Source of the DNA: Pyrrhosoma nymphula
Taxonomy: Eukaryota > Arthropoda > Insecta > Odonata > Coenagrionidae
Direction of reading: 5' to 3'
Length of the DNA: 64,000 nt
NCBI GenBank assembly: GCA_963573305.1
Contig: OY754329.1
Coordinates: 144,657,266 to 144,721,265 of the forward strand
Shown here piece after piece: positions 50,815 to 63,450 of this stretch. Made by a program: the position numbers and the translations under genes. Each line of letters begins with the position of its first letter. The stretch's first letter is position 1. Below the pieces are notes generated by a model that worked only from the letters and a program-made list of their open reading frames with translations, was not told where the DNA came from and made no database searches.

Positions 50815-50845
50815 TATATAAGGGATCAGCACATGTGAACAGTTT
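50815..50845 (+). promoter_or_regulatory. candidate TATA-type core promoter
   Basis: TATATAAG at 50,815-50,822 is followed about 26 bp later by ACAGTT, close to the arthropod initiator consensus. The upstream DNA is GC-rich. No transcript or open frame that I trust lies downstream. Confidence 0.2.
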
Positions 50846-51049
50846 GACTGCCCTCCCCCTCTCATTTCCTCCCAACTAATCGCCCTTCCATTGTCCCCCG
50901 TGTTTATTTCTTTTTATAAAGACTGGTGGCATATTATTGCTCAGGCCCATGTGTGGTGTCGCTTCTTTTTTAATAGGCCACGTCCCTCCCCCTAAATTCG
51001 TCCAAAGTCGTCGCCCTTTCATTTTCGGCGCGAGTTGAGCATTTAAGAT

Positions 51050-53110
51050 AGTGAGAGATATCACCGAGCATAAAACTCAGTGAATTCGATCTCATTTTGG
51101 AGAAAAACAATATCCTATTTCTATTGATTCCAAAGCATCTAACAGTCATTGCGCTACTTATCTAGATATTTGGCAAAAAATAGAATCCAAAGGATATGGT
51201 ACAGCTGTGCGCTCTATAGAGACATTATGACTAGAAATGGGTACGCTCTGACGCACATATCGCGTGCTGATACTTTTTTATGAAATACTCAAATTATTTT
51301 TTTTTAATCGCAAAAAAGTCTTCTGTTTGAGAATGCGTTTTCTGTGTGCGGCGTGCAACAAATAAGTCAAGTTCAGTTTAGTTAATTTTGAATAGTTCGG
51401 CTATATTAAGCAGATTTGTTTGCCAATAACATTACTGCATTTCATTCGTACTTCTGCTTGATTTAAAATAAACTTCGAATATGAATTTAAATATGACTAT
51501 TGAAAAATCTCGTTTGAACTACCTTTTACGGCATTTGCTTTGGAGGAAATCGCCTCGTCGGTGAAATCAACTTGGCTAAAACGGCGTTTTTATCGTCCAC
51601 ATCTGTCAAAAATGTACCTATCTTGGCAAATTATTTCATCGTTTAAATAGGACCTTATATACCTTACTTTGAAGTAAGATTTCAAATATACCTTACTTTG
51701 TAGGACGTAGAAATATTTGATGGAGGCTTGGTAAAGAGTTCATGTAAACTTCGCAAATGTCTCTTAATTTGCATTGTGTTTTTATTTAAAAAAAAGTAGG
51801 CAAACCTAAACTGTGGAAAATACCTGTACTTGCTTCATTTCGTTATGCTTGGATTGAGTTGGTGCTAATGTTTTGGCATTATAATAAACTCTTTTCACAT
51901 TGTATGATCGTAACTCGGTTGTCAATCTGCTTGAATATATGGAATCGGAATAAATGAGTTAATCGATTTGTTTACATTTCACAAACTGCCAATCTCTTCA
52001 AAGGATTTTAATATTGCCTTCTCTATTTACGCCGTCATATTTTTCTTAGGTTGTAACATTCCGAACACCGAAGTAACACGCTTGCTGTTTCGATTACTAA
52101 TAACCGAATGGCCTTGTGTGTGCAAATTGTAATTCTTATCATTTCTCATAAATTTAAATAATCGTATGGTACACACATACGGCATCTTAATCCCTCAAAT
52201 ATCTATGATCTCTTTATCTGGGTTTACGGTGATAGCATGGTATCCCATTTCTTATGAATATTTAGAATAATCACAAAAATTACAACCATGCCATTATTTT
52301 AGTTTACATTTAAAATTTGCTCGTTTATAATAGTTCATCGGAAAGCATGGAGCTATATATTGTGGGCCCTCTAATTAAGTGCTATGTTGATGTATTGTAG
52401 CTAATTTATCATTTCTACTATTATATAGGAAAATATTATCATTTAGACATCGCATTATCGTTGCTGATAGCATACCACGTACATTGAAGTAATCACCTTA
52501 CCCATACATATAAAATTGCAGTTGTACTTTCGTTTCTGAAAAAGATAATTGTGTACGTAAATTGCATCACAATGTGGAACATTGTACTATAATCAGTTAA
52601 CGGTGGAACTAGGCCTTGAAAAGTAGAACCTTACCCCTTATCTCATCTACTGTTGAGATACTATCATCAGATATTCATGTCGACGTTACGCTGACAATTG
52701 CGTTGCCGAAAGAGTCAATCTTGGAGATCGGGGAGTGCTGTCATCCTGCACTGCATGAATGCCGTGCGCGAGCCAAAAGTAAGCCTTTCAGCAAGCAGTA
52801 TGATCATTGGAATTTTATTAAGGCATGCAAGTATATTTTTTATCCTCCACGTCCCTTTCGTCATAGAAATCGATTAAGCCGCGGACTGAAAAAAATCGGA
52901 AGAAATTTCATCCACCTCTGGGGGTAGAGTGCGAGAGAAGGGGGGAGGGTGGGAGGAGTATATTGAGTTATACGAGGAATGTTATGTTTCGGTACACAAT
53001 CTCTCGGGGACTCCCCGTTTTCGTTTATTACAAATGCCTTCAGACGACAAATTTGCACGTTTTTGCCCGGCAGCATTGCATCATGATTCATTCGATCCGG
53101 CAAAAGTTCG
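51050..53110. other. AT-rich stretch without recognised genes
   Basis: About 2 kb of AT-rich unique DNA. It contains a small direct repeat at 51,657-51,700. A 103-codon frame at 52,616-52,927 has no recognisable motif. Confidence 0.5.
51657..51700 (+). repeat. 15-bp direct repeat, twice
   Basis: ATATACCTTACTTTG at 51,657-51,671 is repeated exactly at 51,686-51,700. The spacer also allows a small CTTACTT/AAGTAAG hairpin. Confidence 0.75.
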
Positions 53111-53124
53111 ACTCCGCCGACCGA

Positions 53125-53400
53125 TGCCTCCCACCTTTGTTTCTCCTCCTCCTTCTCTTTCTATCCCATCCACTCCCGCCACCATCCCCCTCTCACATTT
53201 GCACCGCCCTAGTGTGGAGACCCTGTCACCCTTGCATACCCCCTCAACGGCGGCAGCAAGCACCACGACTCTCCGTTCTATCCCTTCTCCCTCCCTTATA
53301 CCTTCCTTTTCTCCACCACCCACCCACCTTCCATCTCTCTACTATATCCCGTCCAGTCCATACCTACACCACCCCCTTCTCCGCATCCCCCCTTGGAACC
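53125..53400. repeat. pyrimidine-rich tract
   Basis: C/T-rich plus strand. It accounts for the longest open frame in the window (52,929-53,756), whose Pro/Ser/Leu-rich product has no domain. Confidence 0.8.
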
Positions 53401-53759
53401 AATTGAAACGAGAATTACAAGGAAACCGATGGCCTGGTCGAGATCAAATCAACGACCGATTCCAATCTCTTTCAATTTATACTTTTTTTCGTACCCCCCC
53501 CCCCCCTCTTTTTTCCTACCCAAACCTATCCCCTCCCACTCCGAAAATTAATAATACGTGGCCGAGCGAAAAATATTTGTGCTCCTTTAATCATTCTTTC
53601 CTCTCTTCTTCTCTTACCCCGGCCGTAGAAATATGCGTGCACATGTTCCTCCTCTTTGTGTGCTCCCCACCCTTCCGCGTCCACCTTTCCTGTGACTCGA
53701 TTTCCCTTCCATTATTTTTCAATCACGACCTTAACTTTTCCCCATATAACTTCTGATTG

Positions 53760-56380
53760 AAGACTTGGTTGCGATCACCGAGGCACATATAGAACACACA
53801 CACTCCACATACTGGCCCGTCCGTTACATTTTCCGCGATCGAGTGGAATGATTTTCGGTCACCACGCGTTTCGTGGCTATTTTTTTATTCGCTCGGCTTG
53901 AAGATCGAATTTTCTTCATTTGATCTAATGTTTTATTGTGAAGCGCACATTGTCCGGAGCATGGTTGTTGGTGACCGTGCCAGCACAGTTTCGCAGAGTA
54001 TTTTCCGTGGAGAAAGGAATGTCTTCGCGCTTTTTGTTTTTTCAAACGATTCGTCCTCGCAGAATCCGGTGGAGAAATTGGATTAATTCGACTCTCATGA
54101 ACATAAGGATTCTTGGTACACCATTCGACTTCTAAATTCGTTGCATTTTATTCGGGCGGGTGGTTCCCAGAGCAGCGGACCCCGCAACCTGGAGGTTACA
54201 ATTCCCCGGAAATCCTACGCCCGCCTAATTGGCCTTGGGATATTTTGCTACATTTTTTCTTATAACTGTAGTTACTTGTATTGGAACTCGCACGTGCATT
54301 CCAATAGAAAAATTTCCGCTCCCAAAAAGTGCATTTGGCAAATCCTTCGTATCTTTGATTGCGTTAGAGTTCGGTGAACAAGTAATCAGTTCTTAGTGAT
54401 TTCAAATTTTAATCAACGGAATCTCTGATCAATTTTTCTCGCTTTGTAGTCTTCAATTAATATTTTCCTTGTTTTATTTCCGGAAAGTTGACCGAAAGCT
54501 AATCTCGAAAAGGGCATTGGTGCCGGAGGTGATGTCAGTCGAAAAAATATGTTCTCTCCAATACCAACCTCGTATACTGCATATATTCTTACTTAGAATT
54601 GGGAAAGTAAAGATAATTTATTTTTCCAGGAAGTTTTGTCCTCTATGAACGTGCTAAAAATTGAAATGATCATTTAGGAGTACGAAATTTCAACAAATTA
54701 AAAAACATTTAGAGTAGGTACATTTGCGATGCGGGTTCAAACATTTGAACGTATTCATAGCGGATACAACCTGTCAGATGCACCTAAACGTATTACGTTG
54801 GAATTATCGAATTAGAGTTTCTAACAGATTTACGTGTAAACTGTGAGTAGGATGCAGTAATTAATATTTGAGAAGAAATAAAAAAATCCCATTCCTGGAA
54901 ATAAATCCACGTTCCAACCACAACCGTTTACCGTGGCATTCGAATTATAGCGCATTCTTTTACAGGAAAATGTGCAGTCTCTTTGGTTGTATGAAATGGA
55001 TAACATTGCTTGTATTCCAACAGTGTACCTATTCATGATGGAAGTCAAAAAAAATTTTTGTTACTGCTGATTCATCACTCTATCCATAAACATTGGATTT
55101 TCCCCCGGATCCACCACTGCATTGTGTCGGGGAGCTCTCTATATCTCGTCCCAAACGTGGTGTTGTAGGTTTGGATATGAAAGGAAGAAAAATTTACCAT
55201 CAGACGCGAGATAAATATAATTTGGCTCATTGGAGTCTGGTGATGGATACATTTTTGGCTCTGTTCTCGTCGCACTTCTAATGAAAATTGCATTAACATT
55301 CGCAGAGTTCACGCTTCATCTTTTGTGCTATGCTCTCTAGACAGCTCAGGTTAAATTTACGCGGTATGCCCTTACCGGTCTTTTCCCGGTGTTTGAGTTA
55401 GAATCCTATGCATCAATATGTAGGAAGTGTTCCAAAACTTTTTTATATCTTCTAGTTTATCTCTCTTCTTAAAAATATTCATCGTGATATCGATGGAAAA
55501 TATTAGTGCCTCTTAAAATATCATTCGCTCTTCTTTCTCTTCTGATATGAATAAATGTTTCGAGTCGCTGCAGATTTCTTCTTTCGATAGTTGACTCAAT
55601 ACTTAAAAAACGGGAATCGATCATTTACCCTTAGGAAACAACATTTTACATATTTTACAATACCTACTTCATATATTTGTCGTTGATAATGGACCCAAGT
55701 CAGCGGACTTAGATGATATTTCTATAATTTCATTTGGTAGATGGCACAAGTCTTTTCTCATAGTGACATACAACAGAAATTTATACATATTTTTTGATAT
55801 AATTATTGGCGTTATTAGGCCTCTGATCCTCGTCTTGTGAGGGTCGAGACCCTCCCGTCCCCGTTTTTCCATCAGTGCCCGTATCTCTCATTTTTTTATC
55901 CTCCTTTCTGCCTTCATATTGGGTTTTATTTCTTTATTGAAGACCCTTATTTTCTTCTCGCACGTCCTTCATCCTTCCTTCATTGTACGGGTTTGCCGAA
56001 AATGTTGTCTGTAAATATTTTGTGTGCTTACATATATTGGCTATGAGATGGAGTTCGTACGGGAAATACAGTGTCGGAGGGTGAGTTTGGACGGAACGGG
56101 GCGTGAGGGGGGTTGAATGAAATGGGGAGGATCAGGGTCGGTGGGGTTAGGGAGGGAGGAACGGGAGGCTGGGGTGATGTGTGCGTTTGCGAGCGGCAAG
56201 ACCCGGAGGGTGAGTGATAGGAAGTCCTCCTTTGTCACCCGCGCCGTCATGATCCGTTGGAATTTTTCCTCCCGTTTATTTTTATCAATAACTTTTTTAT
56301 TTGATTATAGTTTCGTTTGAGTTTGCTTTTTGATGGAGTTGGTAGGGGGGGTCCGGAGATGTCAAGGTGCCTTTATTACG
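53760..56380. other. no gene recognised
   Basis: Unique sequence, AT-rich from about 54,370 to 55,830. Only short frames are present. Confidence 0.5.
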
Positions 56381-56384
56381 ATAT

Positions 56385-56520
56385 CTCATCCTGCTCTTCC
56401 TCCTCCGCCTCCTTCTCCCGTCGCCGCATCAAACTCTTCCTTCCACCCCCTCCACGCCTCTACCTCCTCCTAAAACATCCCCCTCCTGTGCCTCCCCCTG
56501 GACAACCCGTCCACCTCCTT
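56385..56520. repeat. pyrimidine-rich tract
   Basis: CTCCTCC-type words on the plus strand. Confidence 0.75.
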
Positions 56521-56642
56521 GTCTCAGCTACAAGCGGCTCACTTCGTAATCTCTCCCCTTTCCTCGCCATCTCGTATCTGTCTATTGCAAATATTTATTC
56601 TAGCTAAATACTTCAAGCTCAACCATCAGAAAATGTATCAAA

Positions 56643-57859
56643 CAGGGTTTCCACAGACCTGGAAAACCGGGAGAACCGGGAAAAGTCAGGGAACTTAAAA
56701 ATGGTCATGGAAAGCCTGGAACAGTGAGGGAATATTTAATGCGACCTGGAAATTTTTTAAAGTTTCAACCTTTTCCGCGTCATTTTTATATTTGATTTTG
56801 ATTTGTATTACGATTTGTCAAATGGTTGAAATTAGCGTATAAACGATTTACTAAGATCGCATATCAAGCATGAATAATGCCGTCTTCCCATTTAATGCGT
56901 CTGCGTTTTTGGAGCAAAGCAAAAAATGAAGTTTCTACTCACTATTTCAGCACCTCATTCACAGTACAGCTACAGATCTGCTGCATGGTTTTTTGAAAGA
57001 ACTTTTAGGTCTGAACTTGAAGAATCTCTTCCAAGTCTCAATGGATGGGCCCTATGTCAATTTCAAAATTGTGACAGACCTGCAGGCACACCTTAAATCC
57101 ATGCGTGATGTTGATGATCCCTTGCTTGTCTCTTGGGCTTATGTGGGCTTCATACTGTATATAATGCGTTTAAAACTGGAGAAAAAACCACTGGATTGAA
57201 TGTGGTACCCTTTCTTAGAGCTTGCTATAATTTGTTCAAAGATATGTCTGCGAGAAGGAGCGACTACAAATATTATACTGAGAGTTGTACATTCCCTAAG
57301 AAGTTATGCCCAGTTAGGTGGCTCAACAATGCGGAAGTGGCAGATACCGCGTTGAAAATTCTTCCAAATTTGAGGAAATTTGTTAGTGCCATGGATAGGG
57401 ATGGCAAAAGGGTGATTTCACGCAGCTATTAGGACATGTTCGAAGGAATAAAGGACAAACTCATGGGACCTAGATTAGCTTTTTTCTCATGTTGCTCGCA
57501 TTGTGGAGCCCTTCCTTTGTTATTAAGAATTTTCAAGAAAAGAACTGGATGACGGACCAGAATCACGATCAGATTGGAAAGGAGTTAAAAAATATTATTA
57601 CCAATCCTACAGTCATGGAGGTAATGTAAACTTGGAGCAGAAAGGATCAGAGGCTGGACCATTTCTGGATGAAAATTTTGTCTGATTCAAATTCATCTGA
57701 TCTCCTTGTCAGTTTCCTTAGCAAGGTCATTCGCATTGTCATATTCGTTCATAGTTAATCCTTGAGCTTATTTGTATGTATTTTTATCATCCATTGAATT
57801 TATTACTTTGTGATTCACTATTCAGAAGGAAAGTCTTATGTTTCTTTTCCTGGTATCAT
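56643..57859 (+). mobile_element. degenerate hAT-like DNA transposon (limits tentative)
   Basis: The left limit is set at CAGGGTTTCC (56,643), which has the CAGGG start typical of hAT terminal inverted repeats. It is followed by GG(A/G)AAA-type iterations (ACCTGGAAAACCGGG and similar). The right limit is guessed at TTTTCCTG (ending 57,852), because the next eight bases, GTATCATT, match the eight before the left end, GTATCAAA, in six positions, as a decayed 8-bp target duplication would. Beyond CAGG/CCTG the two termini are not clearly complementary, so the right end is uncertain. The interior carries the transposase relic. Confidence 0.5.
56881..57755 (+). pseudogene. hAT-like transposase relic (RNase H-fold central and C-terminal part)
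   Basis: Translation shows FPFNASAFLEQSKK, a stop, then LLHGFLKELLGLNLKNLF and VSMDGPYVNFK. A frameshift near 57,130 leads into GLCGLHTVYNAFKTGEK, LFKDMSARRSDY, FPKKLCPVRWLNN and LPNLRKFVSAM. A TAG lies at 57,430-57,432, then KDKLMGPRLAFF. A second frameshift near 57,480 is followed by IGKELKNIITNPTVMEVM, another stop, and FLSKVIRI to about 57,740. The order SxDGPNVNxK, CGLHxVHxAF, SPARREDY, FPxKFCPxRW and LAFF is that of a transposase-derived family found as repeats in many animals and usually grouped with hAT. The DNA-binding N-terminus was not found. At least three stops and two frameshifts make it non-functional. Family assignment is from memory of the motif order. Confidence 0.75.
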
Positions 57860-57918
57860 TGTAATGTAATGAGTCAATCTTTAAGTCTTAAGTCTTTAAC
57901 TCTCGACTTTAACTTTAA

Positions 57919-58083
57919 GACTCGAACTCTGATCCCTCGATATCGCACCGAGTGCTTTAGCCTGTTAAATTATAGCGGCGTTCTTCCCTGTCGATTTTTC
58001 AATTCACAAGGAAGAAGGACGCCACGGTTGGATAACTGGCCAAGGTACTTGGCGCGATATCGATGGATCAAGGTCCGAGTCCC
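57919..58083. mobile_element. inverted pair of tRNA-derived SINE-like copies
   Basis: Left arm 57,919-57,990 (minus) and right arm 58,009-58,083 (plus) are reverse complements with scattered changes, sharing CGATATCGC and TGATCC/GGATCA blocks. The plus copy has an A-box-like TGGATAACTGG at 58,029-58,039 and a B-box, GGTCCGAGTCC, at 58,072-58,082. The minus copy has AGAGTTCGAGT at 57,930-57,920. Box spacing suits pol III promoters. Neither copy folds into a full tRNA. The loop is only about 18 bp, so the DNA could form a long hairpin. The family differs from the repeat at 38.7 kb. Confidence 0.7.
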
Positions 58084-58559
58084 GGTTGAGGTGGATGATT
58101 TCCGTTGTGGAATTTCCGCGCTTATGTGTACTTGAGGGTGACGCCGTAAAGGTAACACCGTGGCTAGTTCGTGGTATCCTTAAAATTGCTCTCGTGTGTA
58201 ACTTGTTAACGCTGTGGCACATACCTATGCCATCTCTTATCTTCTCCCCGATGCTAAATCCCCCCTCAGAGTTTCCCCCAACCCTCCACCCTCATCTCCC
58301 TCGTCCTTCGTCCCCATCCCTCTCTGATAAATAGGTTGGCGCTAAAAATGATTGCGAGGGAGCGTCATCCTGGTGTGTACGAGGGTGTTAGGGAACGGGG
58401 GGGGGGGGTTCGGAGACCCGGGGCAAGGCAGAGGAGGAGGAAGAGGGAGCAGAGCAGAGTGTGGGGTCTCCCTGTCTGACAGTGGTCGGGAAAGGGGATT
58501 GACTTCATTTTATTTCACATATTTTTATATTCGCAAGTCCCCGAGAACGGGTAATGCGA

Positions 58560-59055
58560 TCTCGATTGGCAACATCCTCCCCACCCAACCTTTCTACCCA
58601 TTTCTCTTCCTCTCTCTCTCTCTGTATCTTTTATTTTTTCCCTTCTCCTTCCTTTCCCACCATTTTCTATCGCTCCCGTCGTTCGCTTTCACTCATTTTT
58701 TCTCCCGCTGCCTTCACTTCCACCCTTCGTCTGTTTGATCGTGCGGATTGCGCTCCTCCTGTATTTTTTTCTCCCTCTCTCTCTCGCGGGCGCTTTTCGT
58801 TTTTTCATTTATTTATTGTTCTCAATGCCGCTTCGCTTTTGTTATACCTTGCAAAGTAGGTGGTGCTGTGGTGGTGGTGGTAGTGGTGGTGCAGATCCAC
58901 GGTGAGCTTACTTTGTGTTGTTCCCTCTTCCTCTTGTTGCCCCCTCTCCTCTGCCCCTCCCGCCCCCTCCTTTCAGTCCACTCCCCCTCACCCCCTCCTT
59001 TTGCGGCTTCACCTGTCTCCTCCTCCTCCCACCTCTGCGTGACCCATCCCTTCCG
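58560..59055. repeat. pyrimidine-rich tracts with a (GTG)n microsatellite between them
   Basis: C/T-rich at 58,560-58,790 and 58,920-59,055. Between them, 58,861-58,893 is an imperfect GTG array on the plus strand. Confidence 0.8.
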
Positions 59056-59514
59056 GTAGCGACTGCCAGCGCCTCCCTTTCCCGATCGCGGGATAAAAAG
59101 TAAACTCATCCTTTGTGAAAAGGGTGGATTTCTTCACAAAGGCAGCGAAACGAAAGCACAGGTGGGGGAGTTGGATGGGAGGGAATTGTGGGAGGAGAGT
59201 TTAAGGGCGGAAGGGTTTAAGGGATGGGATGGGTTTTGAGAAGCGGAGTGTGGAGGGGGGTGCCGGCCCCGGCGCTGTTTTGACCTGAAATAATTCTTGA
59301 TTCGTTCGACATTGCGGATGGTGGTGGGGGAGGGATATATAGAATAGGAATAAAAGTTTGAGAGAAAAAAAATGAAACGGTAGCAGCAGCATTAAGCCCC
59401 TGCGTGAGTCTGCACGCTTTCGGGATGGGAAAAAAAACATCGGAATCGCTTCGCCCAGGGGGGTCGCGCGCTAGCGGAAAAATGAAGAATCGTATTGGTG
59501 GAAATTCGCTCTCC

Positions 59515-59570
59515 CTTTCCTCCTCCTCCCCCCCCCCCCTCCCCCCACCCCCTCTCACTCACTCCCAGAC
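59515..59570 (+). repeat. C-rich tract
   Basis: Includes a run of about 14 C/T residues dominated by C, and continues as CCCCACCCCCTCTCACTCACTC-like sequence. Confidence 0.8.
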
Positions 59571-59599
59571 TTCCGAGATGTACGCGGACTAAAGGTTAA

Positions 59600-62500
59600 A
59601 AACCGTTGGGTGGAAATTGCGTTCAGTCTTTTAGTGTTTTGTTTCCGTTTTGTCGGAAGTCCTTCGATTGAAATCGTGAATGATGATTATTTTTTGTCTT
59701 TTCCGCGGGACTCCCCACCCCTCCCCAAAACACCCTCTCCCGGGCAATATATTTCGTACCCAAAAGAATAACAATTATTTTATTTTAGGATTCGTGATTG
59801 TGTCAAGAAAATTACTATCCCCCTCCCTGAGCTTGTAATTCATGTGCATTACTTCTCTTCGTTCTTCGCTGTAATTGGAACTGACTGACTGACTTGCCTG
59901 CGGGCGGGAAACTCGACCAAATCTCTACCTCGGATGGTAGGCTACCCTCCAGGAGATGTTAAACGTACCAGCAAGAGTGTGTGTATCCATGCGTTAAGCT
60001 GAAATTTTTTTGAGGCGGAAGTGTGTGAATGACGTCCGATGCAGTTCGGAAACATGAAGGCCCTGAACCTATGAATTGGCCAATCCACTTCTCTTGGTTC
60101 GAGTGACTGCTTTGCCAGTTTCCTTTTGTGTGATACGTTTCCTCGTCTGTTGTTCAATAAACGAGGTTTACTTTTCAAAATAATTTTTGCCATTCATTCC
60201 TTTGCCCTGTCCTTGTCTTTTTCCCAATCTAAATTCTGATGAGTAAAACCGATATGGATATGATTTCGAATGAACTAAGATTTGTCACCCCTTAATAAAA
60301 TGCTAACAACTACGGAACGAGTGAGTGTTTACTTTAAGGACTTAAAGAATGTTTTATGTGCATTAATTAGTTATTTGAACCAAAGTAACACTAAGGTAAC
60401 ATTCATGCTAATATAGGCTATTCAGCATATAGGCTGTTTTCTTCGTATTTTCCACGTCATAGTGATAAAAGTTTATTTAGTAGCGTACGCAGAAGTAACT
60501 GTGATTCTGTTTATATCAATCAAATTTTAAATTACTGAGGAATGTGGAATGTTCCAACGAGAAAAATTATTCCCCATATTATTCCCCATATCTTGTGTAT
60601 TTAAAAGAGAAAGGTAAATGACATATTTTCCTTACTCATTCTCCTACGGATTCCCAATCACTTTGCTACGCAGTTAATCTTTAACACAACAGGGATGTAC
60701 ATATCATGATGTTCTGTTTTGACTTCAATGCAATATTTTAATGATAAATGTATTTTCAGTTGACATGCACGTGTATACGCGCTGCGCTTGCGGTAAACAT
60801 ATAGGAGTACTGCACTACGTTGAATGGGTAAAATTGAGTTGGGAAAGTAAATACAGAAAAATTAATAAGACTATATCGAATTTACAATCGTCCCCTTAGC
60901 ATTTTCAATTAATAATGCTAAAAAATATCAAAGGTGTTCTTGCGTTTGTTTTTGTTGATAAGTAGTTATTTACTCTACAAGGAGGCAATCTCAAACCCTG
61001 ATTATCCAAATCATTATCGTGCTGACGCTCATGTTGATTCAGGTCGTAGTCGTCATATTATTGAGTGCAATATTCCTGGATAAGTGCAAGTTATTTCATC
61101 AGGGGCTCACGAAGTGGAAGTTCACGGAAGCCTCGCGGGGAGTGCGCCGATGCTTTTAGGAAAATTACGTCCCAATCGAAATGCAGCTTCTTCGCTCTGA
61201 ACAAACACAATTAGCCACAGAGGGGGATGTCCGTGGGATTTCGGTGGTGTCCCTTTGGAAGGAAAAGCTTTCAAAACTTTGACCCAAAAGAAAAGTCAAT
61301 CGGTACATGTTCAAAATCAATGCTGCGCACATTCTTTTCCCTTTTAGTTATAAAAGGGTCCGTCTTTTAATGAATTAAATTCAAATTTATTTCGGGTATT
61401 TCGTACTCCACTCTTGACTTCAGTCAATATGACGTCTTTTCACCCTCGTCCTTTTCCGGGAGTATCTTTTTTTTTGCTAAATGCAGCAGCCCACCGTATT
61501 TGTAATACGAATATTCGTGTCCGTCGCCGCTGTAGTTTTCCTTCCGTCTATATCGCCCTAATATTAATCATGCGTCGTGTCGCTTCTTTTTTCCGTGGCA
61601 CAGAACTCGATGAGATAATTCACTTTTCAAAGTTTACATTTTGTCTTCTGGGGCTTCCGGCCGCTGTATTTGCCCATAGCAGTCGTCTGTCTGCCTGACC
61701 TCCCCCCTCCTTTGCCCAAGACTGCCGGCATGTCGTCTATGGATCTGTAGAGAAATGTAATTTTGCCCATCATGCTCGCTCTATTTTCCTCGTCTTAGGA
61801 TCAATTTCTATCTCCCAATTGGCTCCGCGGTAGTTATTATTTTCAGAACCATAAAGCTCATGAGGTCCTGTGCGTGTCAAAGTTTTTTTAATTTATTTAT
61901 TGACGTCACTTGGGCGTGCCGATGGTATTCGCGACGTTCAAATAGTAATTTTAGGTCTTAGCTTTCGACTACACCTATTCGTTGATTGGTAATAAAATTC
62001 TGTCGCACTACGGAATTCTGCTCGCAGACGGCGGTTGACGACCGAACGTAGCGACTTTGATGACGGCGATAGCCGACGGCACTAGGCATCTATTACTGCT
62101 TTCAATGTTATTTATTATTTTTAAATCATATTTCTAACATTTCAGACCATTTACCGTTGCAGTAGTGTTTGTCATGCACGGGTATACATTTTGACTGTTA
62201 ATATGTAGTATATTGGGACAGGACGCATTGCCACATTCCTCATGAAACATGTTTTTTTGAATTGCATCGTAAGAGGTTCACCTTTTGAATTTGAACGTTC
62301 GCCTAAAATTACTTGTTTTTTTGTTTTTTTTTCCTCAAATATAATTCTTAACGGTTGAATAAAAATTATCGGTGATAAGTTCTTCCGAGCTTGTTCGACT
62401 GTCATTATAATGCTTCTCGATTATTAGATGTGGTCAGTATTTCTTTTGTCAATTTTCCTAATCGTCCTTTTTCTCTTTAATTGTAAGTGCTTATTAGTTA

Positions 62501-63105
62501 TTTATTTTTTCCGTATTCTTCTTCAATCTGTGTTCTTTTTCAATGTGTATTGAATGAGTTTTCAGGATTGAACTCCTACTCTCCTTTACCTGATTGAAAA
62601 TCTTCCACGTGTCCCGTCTATGTTAACGTAAATTAACTGTATTTTCTCAATTTCCGCAAAATCCAACTTCCCTTGATAATACTGTATGTTTTCAGGACAT
62701 ATTGACGTGTGCACCGCCGCAGTTCGTACAGGTTTAGCCTCCGGGGGACTTATACGGGGTAAATTTATTACCGCATTTCATTGTTTGACGAGAAATTTCC
62801 CAGCCTCGCGTTATTTTTGTGTGTGCGGAATACGTCAAGCTCGGAACTAATTCAATTGCCCATTACTTCGGTCGGCGGTGAGTCTCCCGCCTGAAACTTT
62901 TGTAAATGGAAGATTAAAAAAAATAATAAAAGAGGAAAGATTGAGGGAGTGAGGGAGAAATAATCTGCTCAAGCTCTCCGAGGGAGTCCAACCAATCAAA
63001 GCGCGTTACCGAGAGGAAAATATCGCGATCTTCCGATAGCACAACAAAATGAACCCCGGGAATCGCTTTCGTTACCCTGGGAGCGGCAATAAACAATAGT
63101 TTCGC
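59600..63105. other. no gene recognised
   Basis: AT-rich, mainly unique DNA. It holds a TATAAAAGG at 61,349-61,357 without a supporting initiator, and the small repeats noted separately. No coding domain was recognised. Confidence 0.5.
60567..60590 (+). repeat. 12-bp tandem duplication
   Basis: TTATTCCCCATA occurs twice without spacer. A similar near-duplicate (ATATAGGCT, 16-bp period) lies at about 60,413-60,437. Confidence 0.75.
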
Positions 63106-63109
63106 GAGG

Positions 63110-63450
63110 AGCCCACCCCATTGCAATACTCCCCACCCCGTCGACCTCCTCTCCAACCTCCCACCCCCCTTTACCCTGTTCAGTCCAGGGATACGCCTAC
63201 CCAGAAAGAGGAACACACCCATTTCGTATCGCGGCCCGATTTTCCAGAACGATATACGCCGGACAGTTGGAGTCATAAATCACAAAGGTCTTTTGACTCC
63301 TTTCTCGCACCAACACCCACCCGCAAACCCTTCCCATGACTCCCGACTCATCTCATCCTTCCCTACCTAATCCCCTCGACACCCCCTCAACCCAACCCTT
63401 TAACGCACCCTACCCTCAAAACCCACCCAACCACCCGCACTGCCGACTTT
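63110..63450. repeat. C-rich pyrimidine tract
   Basis: C-rich with frequent CCC and ACCC words on the plus strand. Confidence 0.75.

Noticed and set aside
52929..53756. Longest open frame (275 codons, plus)
   Set aside because: Its Pro/Ser/Thr/Leu-rich core is the translation of a C/T-rich tract. There is no domain, the start is not ATG-led in a convincing context, and other frames over the tract are also open.
61349..61357. TATAAAAGG box
   Set aside because: No initiator-like sequence at the expected distance and no transcript evidence. A single 8-9-bp match is expected by chance.
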